Shown here piece after piece: positions 18,853-29,540 of a DNA stretch of 64,000 bases. The notes below the pieces were generated by a model that did no database searches, was not told the DNA's origin, and worked only from the letters and a program-made list of their open reading frames with translations. Each line of letters opens with the position of its first letter. The first letter of the stretch is position 1. The position numbers and the translations under genes are program-made. Source of the stretch: Pseudomonas mohnii (GTDB taxonomy: Bacteria; Pseudomonadota; Gammaproteobacteria; Pseudomonadales; Pseudomonadaceae); assembly GCF_900105115.1 (NCBI RefSeq), contig NZ_FNRV01000001.1, positions 2,899,501 to 2,963,500 on the forward strand, read 5' to 3'.

Positions 18853-18947
18853 CCTGTGAGAGCGGGCTTGCCCGCGATGGCGGTGGGTCATCCAATAAAG
18901 ATGCTGGATGTGCCGGCCTCATCGCGGGCAAGCCCGCTCCCACAGGG
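18853..18947. repeat. REP doublet (REPIN), GCGGGCTTGCCCGC subtype
   Basis: AGAGCGGGCTTGCCCGCGAT and ATCGCGGGCAAGCCCGCTCC form an inverted pair between phaI and the small PHA-system gene. The core differs from the GAGCGAGC type seen elsewhere. Confidence 0.88.
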
Positions 18948-18972
18948 ACCTCATTTCATGGAAAGCACCTGA

Positions 18973-19248
18973 TCAGGCCAAAGCTTTATCCAGCGCCTTT
19001 TCGATTTCCGATTTGATCATGCCGCTCATGGCCGACATCATCAGGCCAAGTTCCACATCGACCTTGATCGAATCGTCACTGACATGCACTGCGCCTTTCA
19101 CACCCGAACGCTTGAGGTTCAAGGTGTCGCCAGACCACTGCGGCTCAAGGCCATATTGATCGGAAAGTTTCTGCGCCAGCTTGTTGGCCTTCTCGCGAGC
19201 CGCTTCCTTACCCAGGCCGTGGGCACGCTCAACACTAATATGGGCCAT
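18973..19248 (-). CDS. Polyhydroxyalkanoic acid system family small protein
   Basis: A 91-residue protein matching the family annotated as polyhydroxyalkanoic acid system protein (PHA_gran_rgn). It starts MAHISVERAHGLGKEAARE, continues with a beta-rich centre (YGLEPQWSGDTLNLKRSGVKGAVHVSDDSIKVDVELG), and ends in a helix SEIEKALDKALA. Its biochemical role is unknown. AGGAG lies 7-8 bases upstream of ATG 19248. It is separated from phaI by a REP doublet and is divergent from ubiE. Confidence 0.85.
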   Translation of the reverse strand: MAHISVERAHGLGKEAAREKANKLAQKLSDQYGLEPQWSGDTLNLKRSGVKGAVHVSDDSIKVDVELGLMMSAMSGMIKSEIEKALDKALA

Positions 19249-19403
19249 CGAATGACTCCTGCTTTATGAATGCTTGTTCGGTGAATCTTGACCACTGATG
19301 CGGCAAAACGTCCCGAGGGTGATCCATCTTACCTTCAGCCTTGCCAAGACAAAGCATCCCTTGGGGATTAGAATGTCGCGCATTCTATTTTGGTGACAGC
19401 GAT

Positions 19404-20174
19404 ATGACTGATCAGCGCAAAGGCAGCGATGCCGAACCCACCACTCACTTCGGCTTCAAAAACGTTCCGGAAAGCCAGAAAGCGGAAAAAGTCGCTGAGG
19501 TTTTCCATTCGGTAGCCGCCAAGTACGACTTGATGAACGACCTCCTGTCGGGTGGCATGCACCGCCTGTGGAAGCGTTTTGCGATCGAATTGTCGGGTGT
19601 ACGCACAGGCAATCGCGTGCTGGACATCGCCGGCGGTACCGGCGACCTGACCCGCAAGTTCTCGCACCTCGTTGGCCCGACCGGCCAGGTCGTGTTGGCC
19701 GACATCAATGAATCCATGCTCAAGGTCGGTCGTGACCGCCTGCTGGACCTCGGTGTGGCCGGCAACGTTGAATTCGTCCAGGCCGACGCGGAAAAACTGC
19801 CGTTCCCGGACAACCACTTCGACTGCGTGACCATCGCCTTCGGTCTGCGCAACGTCACGCACAAGGAAGATGCCCTGCGTTCGATGCTTCGCGTACTCAA
19901 GCCAGGCGGCCGCCTGTTGGTGCTGGAGTTCTCCAAGCCGACCAACGCGCTGATGTCCAAAGCCTACGACGCCTACTCGTTCGCCTTCATGCCGCTGATG
20001 GGCAAGCTGATCACCAACGATTCGGAAAGCTATCGCTACCTGGCCGAATCGATCCGCATGCACCCGAATCAGGAAACCCTGAAGTCGATGATGGTCGAGG
20101 CCGGTTTCGACCGCGTGACCTATCACAACATGACCGCGGGCATCGTCGCCCTGCACCGCGGCATCAAGCCCTGA
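19404..20174 (+). CDS. ubiE: UbiE C-methyltransferase (ubiquinone/menaquinone)
   Basis: A 256-residue SAM-dependent methyltransferase that adds the C-methyl group in ubiquinone biosynthesis. The SAM-binding motif I is [15 protein letters not shown], followed by motif [25 protein letters not shown] and [20 protein letters not shown] at 19404 ([21 protein letters not shown]) gives the family terminus; an upstream extension from 19341 is not conserved in character. The stop overlaps the ubiJ start (TGATG), making ubiE-ubiJ-ubiB one operon. Confidence 0.97.
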   Translation: MTDQRKGSDAEPTTHFGFKNVPESQKAEKVAEVFHSVAAKYDLMNDLLSGGMHRLWKRFAIELSGVRTGNRVLDIAGGTGDLTRKFSHLVGPTGQVVLADINESMLKVGRDRLLDLGVAGNVEFVQADAEKLPFPDNHFDCVTIAFGLRNVTHKEDALRSMLRVLKPGGRLLVLEFSKPTNALMSKAYDAYSFAFMPLMGKLITNDSESYRYLAESIRMHPNQETLKSMMVEAGFDRVTYHNMTAGIVALHRGIKP

Positions 20175-20797
20175 TGCTGCTCGCCGGCCTGCTCGCCAGC
20201 GTTGAACTCGGTCTGAACCGGGTGCTGCGCCTCGACAGCACGGCGCTGCCGCGGCTGGCGCATTTGAGCGGCAGGGTGATTGCCGTCGATTGCCGCAGCC
20301 CGGCGTTTCAAGTGTTCATCCTGCCCAGCGACGAAGGCCTGATGCTGGCTTCCCAGTGGGAAACCGGTGCCGACTGCACCTTGCGGGCCCCGGCCTCGAG
20401 CCTGCTGAAACTGGCGATGAGCAAGGACAAGACGTCGGTGTTGCATGGGCCCGAGGTCGAGCTCGAGGGTGACAGCGGCGTGCTGCTGGAGCTGGCAGCC
20501 ATCCTTCAGGACCTGGAGCTGGACTGGGAGTACGAACTCTCACGCTGGCTCGGCCCTGTCGCCACACAACTGGTCGGTGGTCACCTGCGCAGCCGCGCCC
20601 GCTGGTATCAGCAAGGGTTCGCCAGCCTGGGCCAGAACCTTGGCGAATACCTGGCCGAAGAATCGCGCACCCTCGTCGGTCAGCGCGAAGCCGAAGCCCG
20701 ATTCAGTGAACTGGACCAGATCAAGCTCGATCTGGAACGTCTCGAGGCGCGTTTCGAGCGCCTTTCCCGATCCCTCGACCCAAGCGATAACGCATGA
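20174..20797 (+). CDS. ubiJ: UbiJ, SCP2-domain ubiquinone accessory protein
   Basis: A 207-residue protein with an N-terminal SCP2-like lipid-binding domain (about 15-110) and a C-terminal coiled coil ([14 protein letters not shown]). UbiJ is a non-enzymatic component of the ubiquinone biosynthesis metabolon that helps to hold hydrophobic intermediates. It overlaps ubiE by one base and ubiB by four (ATGA), the canonical ubiE-ubiJ-ubiB arrangement, which strongly supports the call. Confidence 0.93.
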   Translation: MLLAGLLASVELGLNRVLRLDSTALPRLAHLSGRVIAVDCRSPAFQVFILPSDEGLMLASQWETGADCTLRAPASSLLKLAMSKDKTSVLHGPEVELEGDSGVLLELAAILQDLELDWEYELSRWLGPVATQLVGGHLRSRARWYQQGFASLGQNLGEYLAEESRTLVGQREAEARFSELDQIKLDLERLEARFERLSRSLDPSDNA

Positions 20798-22398
20798 AGC
20801 TGCTTGCCGTCCGCCGTTTGTTGCGCATCCAGCGCGTCGTGATCCGCTACCGCCTCGATGACCTGCTGTTCGCCCTGCCGCTGCCCTGGTTTCTGCGGGC
20901 GCTGCGTTACGCCCTGCCGTGGCGCTGGTTCCCGCGCAAGACGCTGGACCTGAGCCGGGGCGCACGACTGCGCCTGGCGATGCAGGACCTGGGGCCGATT
21001 TTCATCAAGTTCGGACAGATCCTGTCCACCCGCCGCGACTTGCTGCCCGAAGACATCGCCGATGAGCTGATGAAGCTGCAGGACCGCGTCCCGCCGTTCG
21101 ATTCGCAGCTGTCGGTCAAGCTGATCGAAGAGCAGCTGGGCAAGAAAATCAGCGAAGTCTTCAGCCGTTTCGATGTCGAACCGCTGGCCTCGGCCTCGGT
21201 GGCGCAGGTGCACGCCGCGCAGCTGAAAACCGGCGAAGAAGTCGTGGTCAAAGTGATTCGTCCAGGGCTGAAACCGGTGATCGCCCAGGATCTGGCGTGG
21301 CTGTTCATCCTCGCCCGCGCCGCCGAAAAACTCTCCGCCGACGCTCGCCTGCTGCACCCGGTGGACGTGGTCAGCGACTACGAAAAAACCATCTACGACG
21401 AACTCGACCTGCTGCGCGAAGCCGCCAACGCCAGCCAGCTGAAGCGCAACTTCGACGGTTCGCCGTTGCTGTATGTGCCGCAGGTCTATTGGGACTGGTG
21501 CCGGCCGAAAGTGCTGGTGATGGAGCGCATCTACGGCATCCAGGTCACCGATCTGGCGACCCTGGCCGACCAGCGCACCGACATGAAGATGCTGGCCGAA
21601 CGCGGCGTGGAGATTTTCTTCACCCAGGTGTTCCGCGACAGCTTCTTCCACGCCGACATGCACCCTGGCAACATCTTCGTCAGCACCGTGAACCCGTGGA
21701 GTCCGCAGTACATTGCGATCGACTGCGGCATCGTCGGCAGCCTGACCCCGGAAGACCAGGATTACCTGGCCCGCAACCTGTTCGCGTTCTTCAAGCGTGA
21801 TTACCGTCGCGTGGCGCAATTGCACATCGACTCGGGCTGGGTGCCGGCGGAGACCAAGCTCAACGAGTTCGAAGCGGCGATCCGTACCGTGTGCGAGCCG
21901 ATTTTCGAAAAACCGTTAAAAGATATTTCATTCGGCCAGGTGCTGATGCGCCTGTTCCAGACCGCGCGGCGCTTCAACATGGAAGTGCAGCCGCAACTCG
22001 TACTGCTGCAAAAAACCCTGCTGAACATCGAAGGCCTGGGCCGTCAGCTGTATCCGGACCTCGACCTGTGGAACACCGCCCAGCCGTTCCTGGAGCGCTG
22101 GATGCGCGAGCGGGTCAGCCCCAAAGCCTTGCTCGGCAATGTGCAGAGCCAGTTCGAGCAGATCCCGCACCTGGCCAACATGGCCCGCGACCTGCTCGAA
22201 CGCATGTCCCAACCCCATGCCAACGACCCGCCGCCACCCTGGCATCGACCTCGCGACGACTGGTTCCTGCGCCTGCTCGGTACCGCGCATCTGGCCGGTG
22301 GCGCCCTTCTCGCCGCCGGTGGGCCGTTGAACCAGTTGGCGTATTGGCCGGCCGGCATCATGATGGCCGTCGGCTTGTATCTGGTCGTTCGTCGATAG
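20794..22398 (+). CDS. ubiB: UbiB atypical kinase/ATPase of ubiquinone biosynthesis
   Basis: A 534-residue ADCK/ABC1 family protein. The KxGQ motif ([19 protein letters not shown] at 72-75), the Ala-rich nucleotide loop ([13 protein letters not shown], near 130), FHADMHPGN (near 287) and the DCGIVG metal motif (near 308) are all present. Two C-terminal membrane segments close the protein (about 490-532). It is an ATPase that supports the ubiquinone metabolon. Its start overlaps the ubiJ stop. Confidence 0.97.
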   Translation: MKLLAVRRLLRIQRVVIRYRLDDLLFALPLPWFLRALRYALPWRWFPRKTLDLSRGARLRLAMQDLGPIFIKFGQILSTRRDLLPEDIADELMKLQDRVPPFDSQLSVKLIEEQLGKKISEVFSRFDVEPLASASVAQVHAAQLKTGEEVVVKVIRPGLKPVIAQDLAWLFILARAAEKLSADARLLHPVDVVSDYEKTIYDELDLLREAANASQLKRNFDGSPLLYVPQVYWDWCRPKVLVMERIYGIQVTDLATLADQRTDMKMLAERGVEIFFTQVFRDSFFHADMHPGNIFVSTVNPWSPQYIAIDCGIVGSLTPEDQDYLARNLFAFFKRDYRRVAQLHIDSGWVPAETKLNEFEAAIRTVCEPIFEKPLKDISFGQVLMRLFQTARRFNMEVQPQLVLLQKTLLNIEGLGRQLYPDLDLWNTAQPFLERWMRERVSPKALLGNVQSQFEQIPHLANMARDLLERMSQPHANDPPPPWHRPRDDWFLRLLGTAHLAGGALLAAGGPLNQLAYWPAGIMMAVGLYLVVRR

Positions 22399-22407
22399 CC
22401 GGATTGA

Positions 22408-22497
22408 GCTGCAAGCGATAAGCTTCAAGCTTCAAGCGATTCGTTAGCACGACGCAGATTGTTTTTTACTTGCAGCTTGCAGCTTAAAGCTCGCCGC
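22408..22497. repeat. Inverted AGCTGCAAGC-type repeat region
   Basis: GAGCTGCAAGCGATAAGCTT with CAAGCTTCAAGC on the left is mirrored by CTTGCAGCTTGCAGCTTAAA on the right. It forms a long imperfect hairpin between ubiB and hisI, distinct from REP, and may end the ubi operon. Confidence 0.65.
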
Positions 22498-22513
22498 TGC
22501 TCCGGGACGGAAC

Positions 22514-22915
22514 ATGAAAAACTGGCTGGACGAGATCAAATGGGACGCTGATGGCCTGGTGCCGGCGATTGCCCAGGATCACAAGACCGGGCGCGTCCTG
22601 ATGATGGCCTGGATGAACCGTGAAGCACTGGCGTTGACCGCTGCCGAGAACCGCGCCATTTACTGGTCGCGCTCCCGTGGCAAGCTGTGGCGCAAGGGCG
22701 AAGAGTCCGGCCACGTGCAGAAGCTGCACGAAATGCGCCTGGACTGCGACGCCGACGTGATCATCCTGATGGTCGAACAGATCGGCGACATTGCCTGCCA
22801 TACCGGCCGCCAGAGCTGCTTCTATCGCGTCTTCGAGAACGGCGACTGGACAACCGTCGACCCGGTCCTGAAAGATCCTAATGCCATCTATTCCGCAGGA
22901 CACAAACATGAGTGA
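22514..22915 (+). CDS. hisI: Phosphoribosyl-AMP cyclohydrolase
   Basis: A 133-residue enzyme of histidine biosynthesis that opens the adenine ring of phosphoribosyl-AMP. Conserved stretches are [29 protein letters not shown], the metal-site LDCDADVI and the Cys motif [11 protein letters not shown]. In Pseudomonas hisI and hisE are separate genes, unlike the fused hisIE of E. coli. The stop lies inside the start of hisE (overlap of 8 bases), so translation is coupled. Confidence 0.97.
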   Translation: MKNWLDEIKWDADGLVPAIAQDHKTGRVLMMAWMNREALALTAAENRAIYWSRSRGKLWRKGEESGHVQKLHEMRLDCDADVIILMVEQIGDIACHTGRQSCFYRVFENGDWTTVDPVLKDPNAIYSAGHKHE

Positions 22916-23240
22916 CACTCTGACCCGTCTGGCCGCTGTGCTGGAAGAGCGCAAAGGCGCCACTGCCGATAGCTCGTACGTCGCCAGCCTGTACCACAAG
23001 GGCTTGAACAAGATTCTGGAAAAAGTCGGCGAAGAGTCGGTCGAAACCATCATCGCCGCCAAGGACGCCGCCATCAGCGGCGACTGCAGCGATGTGATCT
23101 ATGAAACCGCCGATTTGTGGTTCCACAGCATGGTCATGCTCGCTCAATTGGGGCAGCATCCACAGGCTGTACTCGATGAACTGGACCGTCGCTTCGGTCT
23201 GTCCGGACACGCCGAGAAAGCCTCGCGCCCGTCCGCCTGA
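22908..23240 (+). CDS. hisE: Phosphoribosyl-ATP pyrophosphatase
   Basis: A 110-residue all-helical MazG-like enzyme that hydrolyses phosphoribosyl-ATP to phosphoribosyl-AMP, the step before HisI. It contains [20 protein letters not shown] and [12 protein letters not shown] with the metal-binding acidic residues. ATG at 22908 ([15 protein letters not shown]) is chosen over an in-frame upstream position since it gives the family N-terminus and an overlap with hisI. tatA begins 25 bases downstream behind a strong AGAGGAG site. Confidence 0.96.
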   Translation: MSDTLTRLAAVLEERKGATADSSYVASLYHKGLNKILEKVGEESVETIIAAKDAAISGDCSDVIYETADLWFHSMVMLAQLGQHPQAVLDELDRRFGLSGHAEKASRPSA

Positions 23241-23265
23241 ATAACGATTAGAGAGGAGCAGCAGC

Positions 23266-23538
23266 ATGGGCATTTTTGACTGGAAACACTGGATCGTCAT
23301 CCTGGTTGTCGTGGTACTGGTGTTCGGCACCAAGAAACTGAAAAACCTCGGCACCGACGTCGGCGAATCGATCAAAGGCTTCCGCAAAGCCATGAACGAC
23401 GACGAAAAACCGGCTGATCCGACCGCGACGCCGGCCCAACCTGTTCCGCCCGCTCAACCACAGCCCTCTGTCAACCAGCCGCACACCATCGACGTGCAGG
23501 CGCAAAAAGTCGAAGAGCCGATCCGCAAAGACGTGTGA
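23266..23538 (+). CDS. tatA: Twin-arginine translocase subunit TatA
   Basis: A 90-residue pore-forming subunit of the Tat exporter of folded proteins. It has one N-terminal membrane helix (about 5-20, [17 protein letters not shown]), the conserved FG-hinge, and an amphipathic helix ([15 protein letters not shown]). A Pro/Gln/Ala-rich cytoplasmic tail follows. AGAGGAG is placed well before ATG 23266. It is the first gene of tatABC and is followed by tatB after 10 bases. Confidence 0.95.
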   Translation: MGIFDWKHWIVILVVVVLVFGTKKLKNLGTDVGESIKGFRKAMNDDEKPADPTATPAQPVPPAQPQPSVNQPHTIDVQAQKVEEPIRKDV

Positions 23539-23548
23539 GCACTGACTA

Positions 23549-24004
23549 ATGTTTGGTATCAGCTTCTCTGAACTGCTGCTCGTCGGCCTCGTCGCCCTGC
23601 TGGTGCTGGGGCCCGAGCGTCTGCCGGGCGCTGCGCGCACCGCCGGCCTGTGGGTCGGGCGTCTGAAGCGCAGCTTCAACGCGATCAAACAGGAAGTTGA
23701 ACGTGAAATCGGTGCCGACGAGATTCGTCGGCAACTGCACAACGAGCACATCCTGTCGCTTGAGCAGGAGGCGCGGAAGATCTTCACGCCGACCCAGCAG
23801 GAGCCGACGCCGGTGGAGCATGTGGGCGAGCAGTCGATCCACACACCCGCGGCTGCCACGCCAACGCCTGCACCAGCCCCCGTTGTCGCGACAACCGAAG
23901 CGGCGCCCGTTGTGGCGGCACCTGCGGTTGAACCCGCTGCTCCAGCCGCCGCGCCTGTCGCGCCGGCTCCTCATGACCCAACACTGCCGCCGCGAGCCCC
24001 ATGA
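23549..24004 (+). CDS. tatB: Twin-arginine translocase subunit TatB
   Basis: A 151-residue partner of TatC in the twin-arginine signal receptor complex. It has one N-terminal helix ([26 protein letters not shown]), with the TatB-type Glu in the membrane segment and GPERLP, then an amphipathic helix. A long Ala/Pro/Thr-rich tail of low complexity begins at about residue 90. The stop overlaps the tatC start (ATGA). Confidence 0.95.
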   Translation: MFGISFSELLLVGLVALLVLGPERLPGAARTAGLWVGRLKRSFNAIKQEVEREIGADEIRRQLHNEHILSLEQEARKIFTPTQQEPTPVEHVGEQSIHTPAAATPTPAPAPVVATTEAAPVVAAPAVEPAAPAAAPVAPAPHDPTLPPRAP

Positions 24005-24795
24005 GCGATCTTCCTGAAAACGACCAGCACATGCCGCTGGTTTCGCACCTCACCGAGTTGCGTACCCGCCTGCTGCGCTGCGTAGCGGCGATCTTCGTCA
24101 TCTTCGCCGGGTTGTTCGCCTTCACCCAGCAGATCTACACCTTCGTCTCGACGCCGCTGCGCGCCTATTTGCCAGCAGGCGCGACGATGATCGCCACCGA
24201 TGTGTCGTCGCCATTCCTGACGCCGCTGAAACTGACGATGATGGTGTCGCTGTTCCTGGCGATCCCGGTGATCCTGCACCAGATCTGGGGCTTCATCGCG
24301 CCGGGCCTGTACAAGCACGAGAAGCGCATTGCCGTGCCCTTGCTGATCTCCAGCATCATGCTCTTCTACACCGGCATGGCGTTCGCCTATTACCTGGTGT
24401 TTCCGCTGATCTTCAAATTCTTCGCCGCCGCCACGCCGGCCGGCGTGGAAATGATGACCGACATCACCAGCTACCTCGACTTCGTCATGACGCTGTTCTT
24501 CGCCTTCGGTGTCGCGTTCGAGATTCCGGTGGCCGTGGTGCTGCTGGTCTGGATCGGCGTGGTCGACGTCAAATACCTGAAGAAAATCCGCCCGTACGTG
24601 ATCATCGGCTGCTTCGTGGTCGGCATGATTCTGACGCCGCCGGATATCTTCTCGCAGACCCTGCTGGCCGTACCGATGTGGCTGCTGTTCGAGATCGGCA
24701 TCCTGTTTGGCAGCCTGGTCAGCAAGCGCGGCGAACATCCGGACGATCAGCCGGCTGACGATCACAACGACCAGCCGCCAGCGACCCAAGCGTGA
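24001..24795 (+). CDS. tatC: Twin-arginine translocase subunit TatC
   Basis: A 264-residue six-helix inner-membrane protein that recognises twin-arginine signal peptides. Conserved features are the start [50 protein letters not shown] in split blocks, [11 protein letters not shown], and the [19 protein letters not shown] region. It overlaps tatB upstream and rsmE downstream by four bases each, giving a tight tatABC-rsmE run. Confidence 0.96.
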   Translation: MSDLPENDQHMPLVSHLTELRTRLLRCVAAIFVIFAGLFAFTQQIYTFVSTPLRAYLPAGATMIATDVSSPFLTPLKLTMMVSLFLAIPVILHQIWGFIAPGLYKHEKRIAVPLLISSIMLFYTGMAFAYYLVFPLIFKFFAAATPAGVEMMTDITSYLDFVMTLFFAFGVAFEIPVAVVLLVWIGVVDVKYLKKIRPYVIIGCFVVGMILTPPDIFSQTLLAVPMWLLFEIGILFGSLVSKRGEHPDDQPADDHNDQPPATQA

Positions 24796-25499
24796 ACCTC
24801 CTGCTCCTTGAATCGGCCGACTTCATCGCGGCCGACCGGGTGATCTTGCGTGATCGCCGGTTGACCCACATGCAGGAAGTCCACCGCTGCGAAGTCGGCG
24901 ACAGCATGCGTGTCGGGCGTATCGACGGGCTGATGGGTTCGGCCGAGGTGCTGCGCCTGGATGCCGATGAAGCGGAATTGCGCGTCACCCTCGACCAGCC
25001 ACCGCCGGCCAAGCTGCCATTGACCCTGGTGCTGGCCCTGCCACGGCCCAAGATGCTGCGCAGGGTGTTCCAGACCGTGGCGGCCATGGGTGTGCCACGA
25101 ATCGTGCTGGTCAACAGCTATCGCGTCGAGAAGAGCTTCTGGCAGACCCCGTTCCTGGAGCCTGAAGCGATTCGCGAGCAGTTGATCCTCGGCCTCGAAC
25201 AGGCCCGGGACAGCGTGCTGCCGCAAGTCGTCATCGAGAAACGCTTCAAGCCGTTCGTCGAAGATCGCCTGCCGGCCATCGTCGAAGGCACCCTTGGCCT
25301 CGTCGGCCATCCGGGCCATTACCCGCCCTGCCCGCGCGCGCTGAGCGAACCGGTGACCCTGGCCATCGGTCCGGAGGGTGGCTGGATTCCTTACGAAATC
25401 GACTTGTTCGGCAAAGCCGGTTTGCAGCCGGTGCAATTGGGCGAGCGCATCCTGCGGGTTGAGACCGCCGTCACCGCCCTGCTGGCACGACTCTTCTAA
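24792..25499 (+). CDS. rsmE: 16S rRNA m3U1498 methyltransferase
   Basis: A 235-residue SPOUT-family enzyme that methylates N3 of U1498 in 16S rRNA. An N-terminal PUA-like domain (about 1-70) is followed by the knotted methyltransferase domain with the SAM-binding LAIGPEGGW and the trefoil-knot tail [21 protein letters not shown] at 24792 overlaps the tatC stop (GTGA) and gives the family start [11 protein letters not shown]. The gap after it (25500-25631) holds no terminator that I can identify. Confidence 0.95.
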   Translation: MNLLLLESADFIAADRVILRDRRLTHMQEVHRCEVGDSMRVGRIDGLMGSAEVLRLDADEAELRVTLDQPPPAKLPLTLVLALPRPKMLRRVFQTVAAMGVPRIVLVNSYRVEKSFWQTPFLEPEAIREQLILGLEQARDSVLPQVVIEKRFKPFVEDRLPAIVEGTLGLVGHPGHYPPCPRALSEPVTLAIGPEGGWIPYEIDLFGKAGLQPVQLGERILRVETAVTALLARLF

Positions 25500-25631
25500 A
25501 CCAGACACTTCCCCCCTGAGCAGGCTCGCCCACAGGCCTTTCATCTGCCACCCGTCGGGCGACGCCTACAGAACCCGGCTCGCCCGCCGATATACCCTCA
25601 AAATCAATATGTTGTTTGAGGGAGTTGCAGC

Positions 25632-27548
25632 ATGTACCCATGGCTGGCCGATAAGCTGGGAAACGTAGGCGTTAATCGCAAATTGGGCATCGGCTTCGGT
25701 CTTGTCTTGCTGCTGACGCTGCTGACCACGGTCACCGGCTGGACCGGCCTGAGCGACGTGACGAGCCGCGGCGATAAGCTGGCATTCATTTCCGAAATCA
25801 ACGACCTGACCAAAGACCTGCGCGTTGCGCGCCTTAACTATGAAATGCAGCATGGCGAACAAGGCACGGGCGCCGTCAACGAGCAGTTGGTCAAGCTCGA
25901 CACCAGCCTGCAATCCGCCCGCAAGATGATCGATCAGCCTGCCGACGCGGCCATGATCGAACAGCAACTGGCCGCCGTCGGCCAGTACAAGCAAGCCTTC
26001 GCCGCCATGATCCAGGCCGGTACCAGTCGTGAAGACGCCCGCAGCAAACTCGGCGCCACGGCAGACAACGCGGCGGCTCGCGTGGCCGAAGTGGAAAAAT
26101 CGATGCTGCAGGGCGACAGCCTCAGCGCCTTCAACAGCGTGATCAACCTGAGCAAACTGCTTCAGCAAGCACGCTTCCAGGTTCGCGGCTACACCTACAG
26201 CGGCAAGACCGAGGCCGAGCAGCCCGCACTGGATGCCATTGACAGCACGCTGAAGTACCTCGAAAACCTGCCATCCACACTGCCGGAACAACACACCGCC
26301 AATCTGCAGCAGGCCGCCGAATCCCTCAAAGCCTACCGCGCGGCGGTCAGACAGTTCCGTGATGCCCAGGTCGCTAGCGTCGACGCGCTCCAACGCATGG
26401 CGGCGCAAGGTCAGATCCTGATCGACGTCAGCAAGAAGCTCACCATTTCGCAAACGATCGTGCGTGACACCGATGTCGCCCACGCCAAGAACACGTTGCT
26501 GTTGGCCACCGCACTGGCGCTCGCCTTTGGCCTGTTTGCCGCGTGGTCGATCACCCGGCAGATCGTGATCCCGCTGGGTCAGACCCTCAAAGTGGCCGAG
26601 CGCATCGCTGCCGGCGACCTGACTCACAACCTGACCTCCAAACGCCAGGACGAATTGGGCCAGTTGCAACGTGCCATTCAGAGCATGACCCTGGGCCTTC
26701 GCGAACTGATCGGCGGCATCAGTGATGGTGTCACGCAAATCGCCAGCGCCGCCGAACAGTTGTCGGCGGTCACCGAGCAGACCAGCGCCGGGGTCAATAG
26801 CCAGAAAGTCGAAACCGACCAGGTGGCGACCGCCATGAATGAAATGACCGCCACGGTGCAGGAAGTCGCGCGCAACGCCGAAGAAGCCTCCGAGGCCGCT
26901 GTCGCTGCCGACCAGCAGGCCCGTGAAGGCGACAAGGTGGTGGCTGAAGCGATCGCACAGATCGAGCGCCTGGCCCTGGAAGTCAGTCACTCCACCGAGG
27001 CCATGGGCGAGCTCAAGTGTGAAAGCGACAAGATCGGCAGCGTCCTCGACGTGATCAAGTCCGTGGCCCAGCAAACCAACCTGCTGGCGCTGAACGCAGC
27101 GATCGAAGCGGCGCGCGCGGGTGAGGCCGGGCGCGGTTTTGCCGTGGTCGCCGACGAAGTCCGCAGCCTGGCCCAGCGCACCCAGAAATCCACCGAAGAG
27201 ATCGAAGAACTGATCGTCGGCCTGCAGAGCGGCACCCAGCAAGTGGCGACCATCATGGACAACAGCCGCAGCCTGACCGACAGCAGCGTCGAACTGACCC
27301 GCCGCGCCGGTGGCTCACTGGAAAGCATCACCCGCACCGTGTCGGCGATCCAGGCGATGAACCAGCAGATTGCCGCCGCTGCCGAGCAGCAGAGCGCCGT
27401 GGCGGAAGAGATCAACCGCAGCGTGCTGAACGTGAGGGATGTGTCGGATCAGACGTCAGCGGCGAGCGAAGAAACGGCGGCGTCCAGCGCTGAGCTGGCG
27501 CGGCTGGGGACTCATCTGCAGATGCTGGTGGGGCGGTTCCGGGTTTGA
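25632..27548 (+). CDS. Methyl-accepting chemotaxis protein with long helical sensor (HBM-like)
   Basis: A 638-residue chemoreceptor. TM1 spans about 18-38 and TM2 about 287-307, enclosing a roughly 250-residue helical periplasmic region. HAMP spans about 308-360 and the signalling domain about 365-638, with the hairpin tip [22 protein letters not shown] split across the usual region. The sensor length and helical character resemble the helical bimodular (HBM) class of McpS/McpQ in P. putida, which bind TCA-cycle acids or citrate; the ligand here is inference only. It is monocistronic, with GAGGGAG just before ATG 25632. Plasma-membrane placement at the chemosensory array is expected. Confidence 0.9.
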   Translation: MYPWLADKLGNVGVNRKLGIGFGLVLLLTLLTTVTGWTGLSDVTSRGDKLAFISEINDLTKDLRVARLNYEMQHGEQGTGAVNEQLVKLDTSLQSARKMIDQPADAAMIEQQLAAVGQYKQAFAAMIQAGTSREDARSKLGATADNAAARVAEVEKSMLQGDSLSAFNSVINLSKLLQQARFQVRGYTYSGKTEAEQPALDAIDSTLKYLENLPSTLPEQHTANLQQAAESLKAYRAAVRQFRDAQVASVDALQRMAAQGQILIDVSKKLTISQTIVRDTDVAHAKNTLLLATALALAFGLFAAWSITRQIVIPLGQTLKVAERIAAGDLTHNLTSKRQDELGQLQRAIQSMTLGLRELIGGISDGVTQIASAAEQLSAVTEQTSAGVNSQKVETDQVATAMNEMTATVQEVARNAEEASEAAVAADQQAREGDKVVAEAIAQIERLALEVSHSTEAMGELKCESDKIGSVLDVIKSVAQQTNLLALNAAIEAARAGEAGRGFAVVADEVRSLAQRTQKSTEEIEELIVGLQSGTQQVATIMDNSRSLTDSSVELTRRAGGSLESITRTVSAIQAMNQQIAAAAEQQSAVAEEINRSVLNVRDVSDQTSAASEETAASSAELARLGTHLQMLVGRFRV

Positions 27549-27591
27549 GGTGATTCATTTGCCTCAGCTCGCTTAGAACCGAGGTGATGCA

Positions 27592-27668
27592 ATCGCCAGC
27601 AGGCTGGCTCCCACAGTGGATTTTTGGTGTCCACACCAAACCCTGTGGGAGCTAGCCTGCTAGCGATG
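27592..27668. repeat. REP doublet (REPIN)
   Basis: ATCGCCAGCAGGCTGGCTCC and GGGAGCTAGCCTGCTAGCGA form an inverted pair between the convergent chemoreceptor and ABC ATPase genes. Confidence 0.85.
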
Positions 27669-27691
27669 AGCGGCCCCCCAGGCCGTTGCTT

Positions 27692-28426
27692 TTAAAGGAC
27701 CTGCCGCAAAAACGCCTGCGCCCGCGGATCCTTCGGTGCATTGAAGAACTCCGCCGGTGAGGCGTCTTCGAGCAATTTGCCGTGATCGAAGAACAGCACC
27801 CGGTCCGCCACTTCCCGGGCGAAGCCCATTTCGTGGGTGACGCAAACCATGGTCATGCCTTCCACGGCCAGGTTTTTCATCACGTCCAGCACTTCACCGA
27901 CCATCTCCGGATCCAGCGCCGACGTCGGCTCGTCGAACAGCATGACCTTCGGCTCCATCGCCAGCGCCCGGGCAATCGCCACGCGCTGCTGCTGGCCGCC
28001 GGACAGGCGCGAGGGGAACTCATTGGCCTTCTGCGCAATACCGACCTTTTCCAGCAACGCCATGGCCTTGGCCTCGCGCTCTTTCTTGCCACGCTTGCGC
28101 ACGACCTTCTGCGCCAGGCAGAGGTTTTCCAGCACGGTCATGTGTGGGAACAGGTTGAAATGCTGAAACACCATGCCGACTTCGCGACGATAGGCATTCA
28201 CATCGGTTTTCGGGTCGGCCAGTTGCACACCGTCAATGCTCACCGAACCCGAATCGAATTCTTCCAGGCCATTGAGGCAGCGCAGAAAGGTCGACTTGCC
28301 GGAACCGGAGGGGCCGATCACCACTAACACTTCGCCCTTGGCGACGGTTGTGCTGACGTTATCCACCGCGCGCACCACCTGGCCACGGGTGTCGAAGACT
28401 TTTACCAGATCGCGGACTTCAATCAC
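27692..28426 (-). CDS. Polar amino acid ABC transporter ATP-binding protein
   Basis: A 244-residue ATPase of the GlnQ/HisP type. Walker A is [10 protein letters not shown], the Q-loop [11 protein letters not shown], the signature LSGGQQQR, Walker B VMLFDEP, and the H-loop VCVTHE. GTG at 28426 is preferred to TTG at 28447 because GGAGG stands about 10 bases upstream and it gives an 8-base coupled overlap with the permease stop and the family's usual length. It powers uptake with the permease and binding protein to its right on the map. The gene order binding protein, permease, ATPase indicates a complete importer. Confidence 0.92.
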   Translation of the reverse strand: MIEVRDLVKVFDTRGQVVRAVDNVSTTVAKGEVLVVIGPSGSGKSTFLRCLNGLEEFDSGSVSIDGVQLADPKTDVNAYRREVGMVFQHFNLFPHMTVLENLCLAQKVVRKRGKKEREAKAMALLEKVGIAQKANEFPSRLSGGQQQRVAIARALAMEPKVMLFDEPTSALDPEMVGEVLDVMKNLAVEGMTMVCVTHEMGFAREVADRVLFFDHGKLLEDASPAEFFNAPKDPRAQAFLRQVL

Positions 28427-29378
28427 TTTGCGCGAGCCTCCGCTCAAGCCGGCTGGCGATTTTCGACAGCGGCAGGTTGATCAACAGGTACAGGCCGGCG
28501 ACGCAGAACAGGATTTCGAACGGCGAAAACGAGGTGGTGATGACTTCGCGACCGCTTTTCAGCAGCTCGGTAATCGCGATCACCGACACCAGCGAAGTGT
28601 CCTTGACCAGGCTGATGAACTGCCCGGCCAGGGGCGGCAGCACGCGTTTGAACGCTTGCGGCAACACCACGTGACGCATCGACTGGCCGGCACTCAAGCC
28701 CAGCGAACGCGCGGCTTCGTTCTGGCCACGGGCGATCGACTGCACGCCGGAACGGATGATTTCCGCCACATAGGCACCCGTGAACAGCGACAGCGCGGCG
28801 ATCCCGGCGAACTCCCGGGACAGGTTCATCACCGTACCGATGAAGAAGTAGAAAATAAAAATCTGTACCAGCAACGGCGTACCGCGGACCAGTTCGACGT
28901 AAAGGGTCGAGAGGTCACGCAGGGTCGGGTTGTTCGACAGCCGGCACAGACCGGTGGCGAGACCGATCAACAGGCCAAGCACACCGGACACCACCGACAG
29001 CCACAGGGTGGTCCAGAGGCCCCACAGCAACGGTCCTGCGGCCCAATGACGGGTCACGCCGATGACATCGCCTTCGGCCACATCATCGCCCTGGGCGACT
29101 TGCAGGCTGTTGTCATCGACGATCAGGCGTTGCTCGTCGCCCGCATCGTTGCGCAGGGTCACTTCAGCCTTGTCGCCCTTGCGCACCAGTTCGCTGACGG
29201 TGGAGATGTCGGCGGCGCGCTGGGACTCTTCGGCGTGGTAGGCAAAGTATTGCGGAACGCGGTTCCAGCGCCATTCGTAGGACATCAGCGAGGTGGCGTA
29301 ATACAACGCACCAGCCAGGCCGATCAGCACCAGCACGGTCAATACGTGCCAGGGCCATTGGGCTTTTTTCTGTTTCAT
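28419..29378 (-). CDS. Polar amino acid ABC transporter permease
   Basis: A 319-residue inner-membrane permease of the His/Glu/Gln type. After one N-terminal membrane segment there is an unusual roughly 85-residue soluble insertion (about 35-120, [20 protein letters not shown] onward). The BPD_transp_1 core then follows with the EAA-loop [21 protein letters not shown] single permease implies a homodimer. The long periplasmic insertion is known in a subset of family permeases and is not in the classic HisQ/HisM. The stop overlaps the ATPase gene. Confidence 0.9.
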   Translation of the reverse strand: MKQKKAQWPWHVLTVLVLIGLAGALYYATSLMSYEWRWNRVPQYFAYHAEESQRAADISTVSELVRKGDKAEVTLRNDAGDEQRLIVDDNSLQVAQGDDVAEGDVIGVTRHWAAGPLLWGLWTTLWLSVVSGVLGLLIGLATGLCRLSNNPTLRDLSTLYVELVRGTPLLVQIFIFYFFIGTVMNLSREFAGIAALSLFTGAYVAEIIRSGVQSIARGQNEAARSLGLSAGQSMRHVVLPQAFKRVLPPLAGQFISLVKDTSLVSVIAITELLKSGREVITTSFSPFEILFCVAGLYLLINLPLSKIASRLERRLAQSD

Positions 29379-29420
29379 CTATTTTGCAAGTTCCGAATTC
29401 TGTGTCGCATGGCAGGCCGC

Positions 29421-29513
29421 AATCGCGAGCAAGCTCGCTCCCACAGGGGTTGTGCCGGGCACAAAACCTGGGTTCAACCGGATCAACCGAGGGAGCGAGC
29501 TTGCTCGCGATTG
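29421..29513. repeat. REP doublet inside the amino acid ABC operon
   Basis: AATCGCGAGCAAGCTCGCTC and GAGCGAGCTTGCTCGCGATT form a perfect inverted pair between the binding-protein and permease genes. This is the classic position for REP-mediated excess of binding-protein mRNA over membrane components. Confidence 0.9.
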
Positions 29514-29540
29514 CAGCGACGCGGTCTACGTGACCGAGTG

